From positions 254,065,961 through 254,129,960 of the forward strand of contig OY282559.1 in NCBI GenBank assembly GCA_958295665.1: a DNA stretch of 64,000 nucleotides, written 5' to 3'. Below the pieces are notes generated by a model. The model ran no database searches. It was not told the origin of the DNA and saw only the letters and a program-made list of their open reading frames with translations. Of the stretch, positions 31,352 through 42,506 are shown one piece after another. A program made the translations under genes and the position numbers. Position 1 is the first letter of the stretch; every line of letters starts with the position of its first letter. Origin of the DNA: Tipula vernalis. Taxonomy: Eukaryota > Arthropoda > Insecta > Diptera > Tipulidae.

Positions 31352-32435
31352 ATGGAGGAAGCTATTATGGTTTTTATTGAAAAAAATGAATTTATGTACA
31401 ATAAAACCCATATAAATTACAAGAATGTGTACCTACGCGACCAAAAATTTAATGAGCTGGCACGGCAATTAAACATTCCAAGTAAGATTATTTGTTTAAA
31501 TTTTGTATGAATTGTAAATTAATAAGAATTGCATTTTTTTTTTAGTGGATAAAATAAAAAGTCGTTGGAGGACTTTAAAGGACACCTTTTATAAAGAAAT
31601 TAAATCCAAGGCAGCATCCGGAAATGGAGTAGAAACTCCAAAAAAAAAATGGAAATGGCTGGACCAACTCATGTTTCTAAAAAATGTGAACCATACTAAC
31701 CAAAGGTACGTACATATATAAGCGGTATTTTGGATTATTGGGTGGCATAAAAAAAATGTATAAAAACCCGCGAAAAAATCGAAAAATTATTTAAATAGAA
31801 TATATTAAATATATTTATCCTGGAAGGCGTCTTTTGTGTCATTTGTGAAGATATTAAATATTTTATCTTTTTCGCTAGAGTGATTGAATGGCACCACATA
31901 CATTCAATATTCTGTCTATCAATAGACGGATCTTCTGGAATTTGTATGCCATCCAATAATTCAAAATACTTCGTATATTACTCTTTAATTTTTAATTATT
32001 TATGTTAATAATTTTTCTAATATATACTATATTCATTTCTACAGAACCACTGGAAATTTCCCACTGAAACATGAGGTTGAATTCAATATATTTACGACAA
32101 CAGATGAGGAACTAACAGAAGCATTAATATCGAATGACTCAGACCTCTCTGATTTTCAAAATACGGCCAGCTCTAGTAGCTCATCAAGTGCTAAAAAGCC
32201 GTCGAAGGCTAAAGCTGACGCCTTGTTGGATTGAGCGAGCCAAGAAATGTCCGAGTTTATTAAACTTGCAAAGAGTGCATTTGTCCAGCCTGTGGAACCA
32301 CCAAAATCAACTGTGCGTCTTTTTTTTGATTGTATTGCACAGCAAATAGAGAACGAGCAGATTTCTTCAGAAAAATTTAGAAAATTACAGGTGGAAATTT
32401 TAAAAGTGGTAAACGATACATTATATATAAATTAA
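31352..32435 (+). pseudogene. Harbinger accessory MADF–BESS protein, three exons, one stop
   Basis: Exon 1 (31352–31481) starts MEEAIMVFIEKNEFMYN and ends at GTAAGA. Exon 2 (31546–31705) has IKSRWRTLKDTFYKEIKSK, the MADF/Myb-like DNA-binding core. Exon 3 (32045–32435) has an acidic and Ser-rich linker, one in-frame TGA near 32232, and a BESS-like end (FFDCIAQQIENEQIS, FRKLQVEILKVV). Phases agree at both junctions. In active elements this protein binds the termini and helps the nuclease enter the nucleus. Intron 2 holds its own inverted-repeat insertion. Confidence 0.85.
31725..31968. repeat. Small inverted-repeat insertion inside intron 2 of the MADF gene
   Basis: GTATTTTGGATTATTGGGTG at 31725 and the matching reverse complement ending at 31968 are 25-bp arms with two mismatches, 244 bp overall. 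This probably represents a MITE nested in the Harbinger element. Confidence 0.5.
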
Positions 32436-32567
32436 AAATATTTAAGTATATTTAAAAGAAATGAATTTTGCTGTGAATTATTGCTGTGAATTATAGAAAA
32501 CATTGCTGTGAATTATTTTTTAAATTTTGAAATACATGTTTTATTTAATTTTTATATTTCTTACATT

Positions 32568-33943
32568 TTATTGAGAAAAATAGTCTTTTAAATTATCCTT
32601 TATTGAAAACGCATCTCTACCAGCGTTAAAGCGCATAAAATGCCTGTACTGCGGTAAAGGTTCGACCTCTTGCCTCCATGTGCCTTGTACTAGTTCATTA
32701 TTCTCATCTAAGTAGTCCACAAAACTATTCGGGATATAGTTTGAATAATCGTGAAACTTTATGAAATTATGCAACACTAAAGTTGCTCTCACAATTTTCT
32801 CGGCATTTTCGGGAAACATGTTTAATGAATTTGTCAACACCCTAAATTTGGCCGTCAAAATCCCAAAAGTGTTCTCTATTTTTACTCTCGCTCCTGCTAG
32901 TTTTCTGTTGAATAACACCTTGTCCTGAGAAAGTAACCGCTCCGGATATGGTCGCATCAAATTTTTCCGCAACGGGAAAGCGTTATCACCAATAAAAAAA
33001 CAAGGAAACTCCACATTTGTATTAGCAAATTTAATTGTTTTTGGTATGTTTATTTGCCCATTTAAAATTTGACCCCAAACCCACTTTGCTTCAAAATGCC
33101 CCCGTCACTCTGGCTCCCGTACGCTCCAACATCTACGGCTGAAAATGTATAATTGCTGTCACATATAGCTAGCAGAACGATGCTGTGATAATTTTTATAA
33201 TTATAATATAGGGAGCCAGCGTGTGGTGGACATTTTATGCGGATGTGCTTCACGTCGATTGCTCCTACTGTGTTGGGCATTTTAGTATTTTTGAAGAAGT
33301 CTTCGGCAATTGTTTTCCATTCTCTTTCCGTTGGTGGAGACAAGTAAATCTTGCTCAATTCGTCCCATATAAGTCCACACACTTCAAGAATTATTTTCCG
33401 TACTGTTGTTGCACCAATTCAAAACGCCCATGATAGCATTTGCCAGCCTGCAACTTGCGACAAATAACTAAATTTCATAAATATATGAATTATAAATTTT
33501 TAACGATATGAAAATTAAAATAGGTACTTACACTAAAGTCAGAACTAATCTGCACTGCGGGTCAATAGAATTTCTAATGAAATTTTGCTTTCGAAGTTTA
33601 CATTCTAGTAAACTATATGGTATATTAGTTCAAATTGTTGAATACCCATTCGGGTGGCTTTGCGAAACGATTCTTCATCCCTTTCCTTAATTAATAAGAA
33701 AATTTTAGCAAAGAAGCCATGCATGTCCCGTTCATTTTCCGTGAAAATTTCACGAACCCACATCCTTTGATTTCTGCTTTTATTCTGGTTTATCAAACAA
33801 ACCACTTTGCGATATGCTAAATAGCATAAATAAATCAAAATTATTTTATTTAAATAATCGTATTTTATTAACTGCATTGCAAACTTTAATTTTTTTAATT
33901 TAATTTTTAATTTTAATTTTACACAGCGAATATAAAGAAACAC
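32568..33943 (-). pseudogene. Harbinger DDE transposase with intron, stops and frameshifts
   Basis: N-terminal part (33943–33605, ESFRKATRMGIQQFELIY) ends in a stop. A shifted frame gives IDPQCRLVLTL and then a 64-bp GT–AG intron (33531–33468). The next exon reads YLSQVAGWQMLSWAF, one TGA, then IGATTVRKIILEVCG. The nuclease core shows VGAIDVKHIRIKCP (first aspartate), DVGAYGSQSDG, a one-base frameshift near 33063, then FIGDNAFPLRKNLMRPYP (second aspartate) and ARVKIENTFGILTAKFR (glutamate). The catalytic DDE set is therefore still visible, with two stops and two frameshifts in all. Confidence 0.9.
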
Positions 33944-34089
33944 TTATCACACAACACGATCTTTCAAAATGAAGGAAACAAATATGGCGAAAAAAAATGC
34001 AGTGTCAAAAAATTATGCACATTTGCGTTACCTGCATATTCATACGCAGCAATGCATGCATAAATTATGCACATCTGTTTCCCGCATAA

Positions 34090-35112
34090 AATAATTAATT
34101 TAGTTATAAACAGCTTTTATTGAGGTTTGTATACCTTAGATGAGAATAACTGAGCTGTTCAATTAGCCTCAGCCTCTAGTAGTTTGCGATTTCAGAATTT
34201 ATTTTATTAAAATTTCGGAATGTAAACTGAAAATATGATGCCTCATTTTCATAAAAAATCTTGTGTTTTTGAGAACATTCAAAATGGAGAATTAGAATAG
34301 AATCAATCATCTCTCAATAACTTTGCCTAAAGACTTACGAATAATTTAGTTACAATAGAAACTGGTGACGCTTTCCCAAAAATTTAAGTTTAAATCTTTT
34401 TCTATGTCCTTCCAAAATTTTTCAAAGATTTAATCGAAACTTAACGCCGGATTTTTTATTTTTTTTTAATATGGAATGAAATTTCAACAATGCCACTTGA
34501 CCACAATCTCCGGGAAGATTGCCCACTAGATCTTCTGTTAAATCTTGTCCACTGTTTCTAATTTTTACTTTTACCATTATAACGAAGTTGGGTTAGTATC
34601 GTAATCGCGAAAAAAATTTTGTTCCATATTTTAACATTTCTCGACGAATTAGGTTACCAGGACTTCAAAACATCGATTAGAAAAATGCCATGTCCGTCCT
34701 TCCATCCTTCCAGTAATACATTTTTATTATTTTTGTTTGCCTCCCATTAACACAAATATTGATAGTTTTGGTCGAAATTTTGTACAAAGATGGATTTTAG
34801 TAACAAAACAAACAGTTTGTGTTTACTTTTAGATCCATTCGTTGTGGTGGAAGAGAAAACTTCCACATAAATTTTTTCAAAAACGGGACCGACGATTTTT
34901 TTGTTATGTTGATGATGAATTTGACAATCAATCATCTACCTTTTCACAAAATTTTAAGTCGATTGAAGCATTGCGTGGGGGACATTTTAACAAAAAAAAC
35001 AGTAAGAAAAACATGTTGAGCTGTTTTTCGAGGTAATATATAATATTAAAATTTTCAAAGAAATAATTTTCTACGGTTAATACATCTTCTAAATTTCAAC
35101 AATTTTTCCCCA
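34090..35112. other. AT-rich stretch without identified gene
   Basis: A plus-strand frame near 34842–35036 (RFFCYVDDEFDNQSS) looks superficially protein-like but has no recognised family. Confidence 0.35.
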
Positions 35113-35826
35113 GGGGCTTTGTTCTCGAATTCCACATCTATTTTCCACATGTGGACAACTGTCAAAAATCATAAAAGTTGAATTTTTTCGGTACTAAGGG
35201 AATATTTCCGAATGGGTATAAGCAGGTGGAAGAAATTCCCCATATCGTCGTGGTGACAGCAAAATGTTGTATGTCATTTTATTGAAACTTTACAGTATGA
35301 ACAAAAAACTAAATATATGCAAAAATATTTTTAAAATTTCTAACATTTTAATTAAAACCATTATTATAAATAGACTCAATTTATACCAAATAAATCGACA
35401 ATTGCCGTGCACGATGCATAATCAGAAAATTTGACGTACAACCTATGGCTACTTCAGTACTTACTACGCTATAGAAAAACGCTAAATAATTTTAATTCAT
35501 TTATTTTTTTTTTAATTGAATTCATTTATTTTATTCATTTTAAATGTAACGCATTTATTTGTATGTTAACGAATCATAAAAATAATGATAATCCTTTGGA
35601 ATTAGGCTTTTAAGTTCTTGTAAATGCCCAAATTTTGTAGCCTCAATAGCACAAGGCCCCGAGTAAAGGCTGAGATGGCGTAAGCCCAAGGCATCTATTC
35701 GTTTAGGACGCGCGGGCAAAGGCATCCAGTCTTCTTCAAAATCAATTTTGCAATTAATTACGCCTTCTGGAGTATACTGGTAAGCAACAACATCATTAAC
35801 GCAGAGATCACCAACTTTGTTTCCAG

Positions 35827-37780
35827 GGCCCTATTGCACCAACTACTTATCACTTATTACTTATCAACTTATCACAAGTTAGTTTTTTTGATAATGATAA
35901 GTAATAAGTGTTTCACCAAAAATAACAAAATCTCACTAACTTATCAATTTGAAAACTTATCAAATTGTGATAATGATAAGTGATAAGCATTGCACATCAG
36001 ATTGTCTATAACTTATCAATTGACGAATTATCAAATTTTTATGATAAGTTGTAATGATCTACCATATACAAAAATACTATGAATGTGATAGTGTTTGCAA
36101 AATGTCCTTTCCGCACATTTTATATGTTAAACAATGGTTTTGTACCTATATAGCAAAACAGTTCAAAAATTATTATTCTGTAATTTAATATCAACAAAAT
36201 TTTGCATGTATATAATAATACATGAAGAGAAACCTTTCTCAATTGAGAGTTCTTATTTCAGTGTTTAGAATCAATTGTAAAACTTTTCTTTTGTTGCTTT
36301 TAAAATAAATTCTCTTTTCTAACTGTAAATAATTTTTCAGCAGTACTTAAACGTAAACAATTTATTTTCATAACAAATGAGTTAAGAGAATTCCTATTAA
36401 CAAATAAATTGAATTTAACTACATTTTACAAAAATTGTAATCGTCATGTACAAACCAAAACTGATTTTCCACTATTCGTCTCGTCCGCTTATGAGCATGA
36501 TTAAATCTTTGCTCTATTGCATCATTCGGATTTCTTCGCATTGGTGGGATAAGCCAATCTTTAAGGGGAAGCACTATCACCCAAAATCACAGCACCGAGG
36601 AACGGGCAAAAACAAGACTCAAAATTCCTAAACAGCGTTGTATATGGCAATACTCTGGAGTCATGGACACTACCTGCCCAATTTGAATTTAATGTATAAA
36701 AGCTGCGGTCTGGGCCACACACCATCATTGCATTCAGTGAATATTTTCCATGTCGATTCGCAAAGTGTTCTTCATTGACCGTAGGTGCATCAATATTAAT
36801 CATTGTTCCATCGAAGCAACCAGCTACCTGAGGGTAACCACCCAACTTAAGAAACTTCTATCCTGGATATTCCTAACCAATGCAGTGTTGTTAATAGCTG
36901 CTATAGAGGACTCAATGCGCAGTTTCGGTCGCTTCCATGGTGCAAATTTGCTCCGATTTTTAATAATATGTGCTCAATTTGTTCATGTGACAAACGAAAA
37001 TATTTTATCACTCGCGAGTCTAGAGAATATTTGGTTCTGGCTTTCAATACACGATTTCTTCTTTCGTTTTCATCCTCGAATAATCTTTCGAACCGACGCA
37101 TTTATTTATAAAAATTATTTTTCCTTTTAATAAATTTCAGTTTTTGTTCACTAAAGTTGATATAATGCCTATATTTGATAGTTTTATATCAATTTTAAAA
37201 TATCGAAAAACAACTGTCTTACCTCTTACTTTGACTTAATACTAGTATAATAATTCATTAGAATACAATAAAATAACGGTATAAATTTTGAAATTAATAT
37301 ACACTTGAAATACATTCATTTGAATAATAAATAATTTTATTGAAAAATGTGTTTGTACTCTTTTGAAATTGAACAAAAGTTCTCATCTTACCAATAACAG
37401 AAATAAAACGTTTTTAACAGACTTCCGTCATACCACTAAAATTTGTAGCTCTTATCAATTTTATTGAGTAGTGAAATTTTTCTTATTGATATTTTTGATA
37501 AGTTATCATTAAAGTAGTCGATTATTGATAAGTTAAAACTTTTGGTGCAACAGAACTACGAAAAAATTATCAAAAACCTCGAACTTATCGCTTATCAAAA
37601 TATTACTTATCATTTATCATTTCGCAAATTGGTGCAACTTAATTTTGATAAGTGAGTGCTTATCACTCATTATAACTCAATTAAATACTTCTCAAATTTC
37701 AATTTGGTACAACAGAAAATTATCAAAAATTATGATAAGTTGATAAGTAATAAGTGATAAGTAGTTGGTGCAATAGGGCC
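35827..37780 (-). mobile_element. Harbinger transposon nested in the transposase-like gene, CAG target duplication
   Basis: 1954 bp with inverted ends GGCCCTATTGCACCAACTAC, then TTATCACTTATTACTTATCA, matched over about 47 bp at 37734–37780. CAG flanks both sides (35824–35826 and 37781–37783), fitting the CWG duplication known for some Harbingers. It encodes remnants of the DDE nuclease on the minus strand. Subterminal regions are packed with TGATAAGT/ACTTATCA repeats. Confidence 0.88.
36420..37101 (-). pseudogene. Degenerate nuclease of the nested Harbinger
   Basis: N-terminal block at 37101–36901 (RRFERLFEDENERRNRVLKA, YFRLSHEQIEHILLKIGANL). The core at 36845–36561 has QVAGCFDGTMINIDAP (first aspartate), YSLNAMMVCGPD, SNWAGSVHDSRV and FLGAVILGDSA (second aspartate). 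A frameshift follows at about 36561, then DWLIPPMRRNPNDAIEQRFN and RRIVENQFWF, which occupies the place of the glutamate-bearing ENAFG block. There is a stop near 36420. Dead copy. Confidence 0.85.
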
Positions 37781-38894
37781 CAGGTCGAATGCTTTTGTAA
37801 AATATTGGTTCAAATTAAAAAAAATCAGTATGTCGACAATAAACGGTTTCATATGGTCAGGGATCTGGTCAAATAATCTGCTGGAATATACAACCCTCAC
37901 TTTCAAGTCCTCCACTTGCTTCGTGCCATACATAGCACACGGCATCTTCACTGCACAAATTGTAGTATGTAAAATTGTGTACCTTCAATTTTGTTTTGTA
38001 GTAGTTTGCAGCGGCATTTAGCCGAGGAGACAGTAGAACAGCTTGCAAATCGACCGTGTATGTTTGCATACTACATCTTGTTCGAAGAGATTTCTCCTCC
38101 TTTCGTTCTGTTTGTTCATATTTTCCAAACACGTTTTTCTTAAAACCGGTGTATTTTTTTCCCTTAAGTCGCAATTGCACATTCTTTTGTCGCTTCCATT
38201 GAGTTTGGTCAGCTTGGCCTTTACGCTTTCTTGCAACGGTTCGACCCTCTCCGTTTGATGAAACAACTTCCTCTGCTTCTGTTGCTATTTCGACTTCCGT
38301 TTCTATCTCGGCTTCTATTGATAAGTCCTCGTCCTCTGTGGTTTCTTCAAGCTCTGATGGTTCATAAAATTCGTCTGATCCCGAACTGAAATCAGCTTCC
38401 GCTTGATCCTGATTATCAAGTGACATACTACAATTTTGAACAATTGGCACAAAGTCAATCATTTTGCCGTCTGTAGTTTCGGTACAAAGCATTGCGTAGG
38501 AATGGCCCATGGTTATTCTTCATGTTCAAGCTGTGATTGCGGAGTAACGCTTTCTACGGGTGTTTTCTCTCTTTCTACATTAGCGCGAGCTAGCTACATT
38601 AAGAGATAGCCTCTACTTCCCTCAAACATTTTCAGTCTACCATTAATCTCTAGTTCTTACCTGTGAACGAGGAAATTATCTTTATGGATTACTAATGCAA
38701 TAAGTCGTATGTCGATAAAAATGATTAATAGGTGAATATTGCAAAAGATCCTATGTCAAGAATCACTGTAATTTAGTAGCGTAATTTCTTAAAAAGACGC
38801 CTGAAAAAAGTTCACTTTATTTTTGATATCATAATAATGTAGTAGACAGAATTTAAACTACTCTAAAAAAAAAAATCAGGAATTATATAAAAAA

Positions 38895-38911
38895 GTTAGG
38901 TTAGGTTAGGG
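38895..38911 (+). repeat. Three TTAGG-type pentamers
   Basis: GTTAGGTTAGGTTAGGGG matches the common insect telomere motif, but only three units occur in the middle of a transposon arm. Confidence 0.4.
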
Positions 38912-39569
38912 GACTGATTGTCGAAAAATGTTAGACATAATCTTTTAATGAAGCAAAATAATTTATTTACGATTTAAATTTATAGATGCTAATGTAATTA
39001 ATACTTACGTTAAATTTTATAATAAATTTGCACAGATTTACTTAGAATTACACCAAATTGCAATAAAATTACACGCGAATGCGCCGACACGTTCTATCGC
39101 AGTTTGACATAAGACTTAGTGCGGTAATCAAAATAATCATTCGTTTATTCGTCAAATTGCAACTGCGCACTATTGCCTTTTTCTGATTTGCTGAACGTCA
39201 GGAGATCAATTGTAGCTTGTAGTAAGTGATATTTTGGTTACAATGATACAATAAAAAGGAAATTGAATATTTGGTGACATAAGACTTTTTGCAGCCACCA
39301 CGACCATATAAGAAAATGTCCATACCCCATGTGTTTTACATATGAATTAAAATTTTCGAACGTTTTGATGAATTTTGACAGATGTCCGCATGTGGAATAT
39401 GGATGTGGAATTTGAGAATAGGACCCCATGTGTCTTTAAAATAATATGAATAGGTAACCGCGTAACATGGAATTTAAATATCTTAATTTACCTAAACTAC
39501 TTTGCTGGTGGAAAATAATTTCGTCATCATTTAAAAATGAAGTATATCTAGTAAGCTTTGACGTATTGC

Positions 39570-40360
39570 AAGACAATCATTGTGTTTACTTTTGCTTTCT
39601 TGCATTACGTTTCTTTCCTCTTTACCCACAATAGTTATTTGTGTATCAAGAGCGCAAAGTGCCAGTTTGTCACGCGAGAAAGGAAATTGCTGGCCGACGG
39701 GACGGAGGCCAGCAACCTTTCGAGCGTGACAAACAACTTTGCGGACGTGTTTCACACTTTATTTTTCCTACAATCATTTTAAAAAATATAATAAAAAGAT
39801 AATTTTGTAGTAAAATTTACTATACTGACAATACGATTTTATTTTAGGACCGACATTTTGTTCAATCGAGTAGTCAAAGATTTTTTTTATTTTTCATAAA
39901 GAAAAACAAAAATTTGGTTTGATGTTTTATACAAACATTAGTATTTCTTAAAAATTAGCGTGCGGTTTCAAGTTTTGTCACACGTTTCTAAGAGAAACGT
40001 GTGACAAAGTAATTTGTTTATTAACTGTCAAAAAAACAGACACTTTGGGCTTTGAAAACAGAGAAAAAAAGCCTGCTTTTCACGGCGATTGTAGGAAAAC
40101 TTATTTTAAGGTGGGGAAATTTGTAATTCTTTTTTGGACAAAAAAAAATTCTCGGATTGCTTCGCACTAATGCAAACAAAAAAGGAATATAAAGTATTTC
40201 AAGGACATAATATTTTTTTTTGTTTACCATAAGTTTGTGGAATATTTTTACGTATCCATAGAAAATTAATTCAAAAGAAACCCGTTTCAAGAAACCTCTT
40301 CTAAACGACGATTGATTTTTTGAAAGCAGAGAAACGTAATGCAAGAAAGCAAGTATACAG
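39570..40360. repeat. Fold-back region with nested palindromes
   Basis: Outer arms near 39585–39616 and 40325–40357 share TTGCTTTCTTGCATTACGTT in inverted orientation. Inside are a hairpin at about 39665–39733 (TTTGTCACGC…GCGTGACAAA with a GGCC-capped stem) and a perfect hairpin at about 39973–40010 (TTTGTCACACGTTTCT, 3-bp loop, exact reverse complement). No coding. Probably a fold-back or MITE-type element. Confidence 0.6.
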
Positions 40361-41164
40361 TGATTAATATTTCTGTGACGTTTCATTGGCATTTTACGAC
40401 ATTTTATTGATTGAAATTTCAACGACATGTTGATCGATATATTATTTGTGAAAGATTAAAGGTAGTTTATTAAACTTAATGGCAAATTACTAAGGGACGG
40501 CCTTTAAAATAATATCACGCTATTAGGCGGAGGCGGTTGAGGAGGCAGGCGATATGAGATTTAAAATTTAAAATGGTATGTGACAAGTTGGGATCTGAAC
40601 AAAACGTACCGCTTTTAAAAATAAATTTTGAACATTGTGAAACAGAGAATCCTTGAGGATTTTCAACAGTATACCGTAGATGTTAAAGTGGAACAAATTG
40701 TTAAAGGTCGAAGATGAAAAATGGCGAATAAAATTTTAATTGTTGTCCACCACGTTTCAGTTCTAAATAATCTAACATTAATTATGAGTCTGTAATTTCG
40801 TGGATTGAGAGTAGAAGATTTATATTGTTATGACCAATTGTGATATTGGGGTAGTCTTCAAATTTAAGAAAACCCGTCACATATTTTAAGGACCGTGCTC
40901 AAACTAACAAAAAATCTGTGTAAAATGTAAATTGTTGGTTTGGTGATCTTTATTTGTGGAAAAAGTGTCGTTCGAAGAGTCGGATAGACCATAATTTTTT
41001 TTTAAATTTGCGTTAATGAAAACCAAATATTGGGCGGTATTATCCATCATCTCCAAAAGTATAATCGAGTCAAGCAATCAAAACAGTGTGTCCTCTCGTG
41101 AAAATTACTCAACGACTTCTTTTGTTTATCAGCATTACTGCTGTTAGTTTATATTATTATTTAG

Positions 41165-41455
41165 CATTGCTTTACAATACTGAATTCTAAGAGGTGCTTT
41201 TACTGAAGAGGTTAACTTATTAACAGCGGGAAAATATTGACGCATTGCTTCCGCTACGTAGTTTAAACTATGAGCTAGACAAGTTAAATGTTGTATTTTG
41301 AGATTTTGAAAAATGTTCTATTTTGAAATAGCGGCTAGGTGTTAGTATATGGTTTAGCAGCTGCATCCGTCATAAGCAACAAAACTTTTTCTTCTCCACT
41401 ATTTCAGCTAATAAATTCACTAAGCTAGCTAGCGTTGAATTAACGCATGGTAATA
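41165..41455 (-). pseudogene. hAT-superfamily transposase relic
   Basis: On the minus strand: VLLLMTDAAAKPYTN (about 41390–41345), a stop and frameshift, then TCLAHSLNYVAEAMRQYFPA and VNKLTSSVKAPLRIQYC (about 41283–41170). The MTDAA…TCLAH spacing is the hAT DDE core after the second aspartate, of the type also found in CGG-binding-protein-like transposases. It is a fragment, and the adjoining LINE probably interrupts or truncates it. Confidence 0.75.
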
Positions 41456-41529
41456 GGTATTCTTGCTTAGTTGTTGACGACCTGCCGCCCGGAAAAACTC
41501 CAAAAACTGAGAAGCCGCCACCAATCTAT

Positions 41530-42506
41530 TTGAGGGAAGGATCAAATAGAGAACTTGCAAAAACGATCGAGTTTATTACGGAAGGTGCATTTTATATTTC
41601 CGGGATCAAAAGAGGAGATATAAAAGAAACAAAAATTCAATCGCCCAATATAGATGCTTACAGAGCGTTAATTAAACATTTTGACCAAGTTGGTAAACAT
41701 TACTACACTTATCAACTAAAGAGCCAAAACGGATTAAAAATCCTTAAAAACAGTTATGTTAAAGGGAATAGAGAGTTACGTGGATGCAAACGAAATACAA
41801 GCTGTTCTAGCTGAAAAAGGTTTCCAAAGCAAAACTATTACCAATATTTTTAATCGGGAGAAGGTGCCACAGCCATTGTTTCGGCTGGAATAGAACCAAA
41901 CAATAAAAAGGTTAAAGGCAACCATTCAATATTTGACCTAAAATATCTACTGCACAGACGAGTTACCATCGAGGAACCCAGGAAAAGAAATAGTCCGGTA
42001 CAGTGTGTTAATTGCCTAGAATATGGGCACATTAGAGCATATTGCACTTTGAACGATGTTTGTGTTATATGTGGGGAACTCCATAATTCAAAGGTTTGCA
42101 ATAAAGCAAAAAAGGAAGCATCAGTGAGAAAATGCAGCACGGATGCCCAATTTATCTAGAATTAAAAAGGAGAATCTATCCAAAGCAGCGAGCAGAGTAG
42201 CGAATCCTTAATCTTCATTCTTCAGCTAGAAAAGAAGCACGACCAGAAATTGTAAACACAAACGCTCAAAATAGAAAACAGTACGCAACTGTAAACAGCA
42301 GCGTGCACCAAGGGGTTTCATACGCAAGTGTTCTTAAATGTACCGCTCCTAAAGTTCAAGCAAGTGAAGAGGGAAACATTTCAACAGCTTTAAACAAATT
42401 GACTAATATGATGCAAAGCTTCATGGCGATGATGGAGAGAACCATGGATCTAATGATGCAGAATATGAGTACGCTGATACAGATAGTCGTAAAAAGCCAG
42501 AAATGA
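41530..42506 (+). pseudogene. LINE ORF1 (gag-like, zinc knuckles)
   Basis: The first frame (41530–41814) has FITEGAFYISGIKRGDIKET and the KHYYTYQLKSQNGLKILKN block, the start of the PRE_C2HC domain of Jockey ORF1. After frame breaks, zinc knuckles CVNCLEYGHIRAYC and CVICGELHNSKVC appear (about 42001–42105). A late frame (42303–42506) with VSYASVLK and a Met-rich coil (MMQSFMAMMERTMDLMMQN) ends at 42504–42506, near the start of ORF2, as usual in this clade. Confidence 0.8.

Larger units (their letters stand above)
31184..34086. mobile_element. Two-gene Harbinger (PIF) transposon, full length, decayed
   Basis: 2.9 kb with terminal inverted repeats starting TGCGGGAAACAGATGTG (31184–31200, reverse complement at 34070–34086) and a TAA target duplication on each side (31181–31183 and 34087–34089). 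It has the classical two-gene plan: a MADF/BESS DNA-binding protein on the plus strand and the DDE nuclease on the minus strand, converging near 32.5 kb. Both genes carry stops, so the copy cannot move itself. Confidence 0.92.
35559..38510 (-). pseudogene. Transposase-like gene split by a nested Harbinger, internally deleted
   Basis: Starts ATG at 38510 (MGHSYAMLCTETTDGKMIDF), then an acidic region (about residues 35–85), a basic stretch (DQTQWKRQKNVQLRLKGKKY) and the block LKVHNFTYYNLCSEDAVCYV ending near 37871. These are hallmarks of a widespread insect transposon-derived protein family whose formal name I cannot give. After a frameshift and an apparent deletion of the catalytic middle, the C-terminal part resumes at 35823: NKVGDLCVNDVVAYQYTPEG, DWMPLPARPKRIDA and FGHLQELKSLIPKDY, ending at about 35559. 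The Harbinger inserted with a 3-bp duplication between these parts. Confidence 0.65.
35113..39427 (-). mobile_element. Unclassified DNA transposon with long terminal inverted repeats, interrupted by a Harbinger
   Basis: Sequence at 35113–35185 (GGGGCTTTGTTCTCGAATTC, then CCACATGTGGACAACTGTCA) is repeated as a diverged reverse complement at about 39355–39427. These arms enclose a single transposase-like gene on the minus strand, split by a nested Harbinger (35827–37780). Without the nested element the transposon would be about 2.36 kb. No convincing target duplication was found. The superfamily is unknown to me; Sola-like is one possibility. Confidence 0.6.

Noticed and set aside
31735..31956. 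Minus-strand 73-codon frame inside the Harbinger accessory gene intron
   Set aside because: It lies within the small inverted-repeat insertion and has no recognised domain.
34842..35036. Frame with CYVDD considered as an RT box
   Set aside because: No neighbouring RT motifs; the four-residue match is chance.
38895..38911. Telomere-like TTAGG repeats
   Set aside because: Only three units, inside a transposon arm, so no evidence of a telomere or telomere-targeted element.
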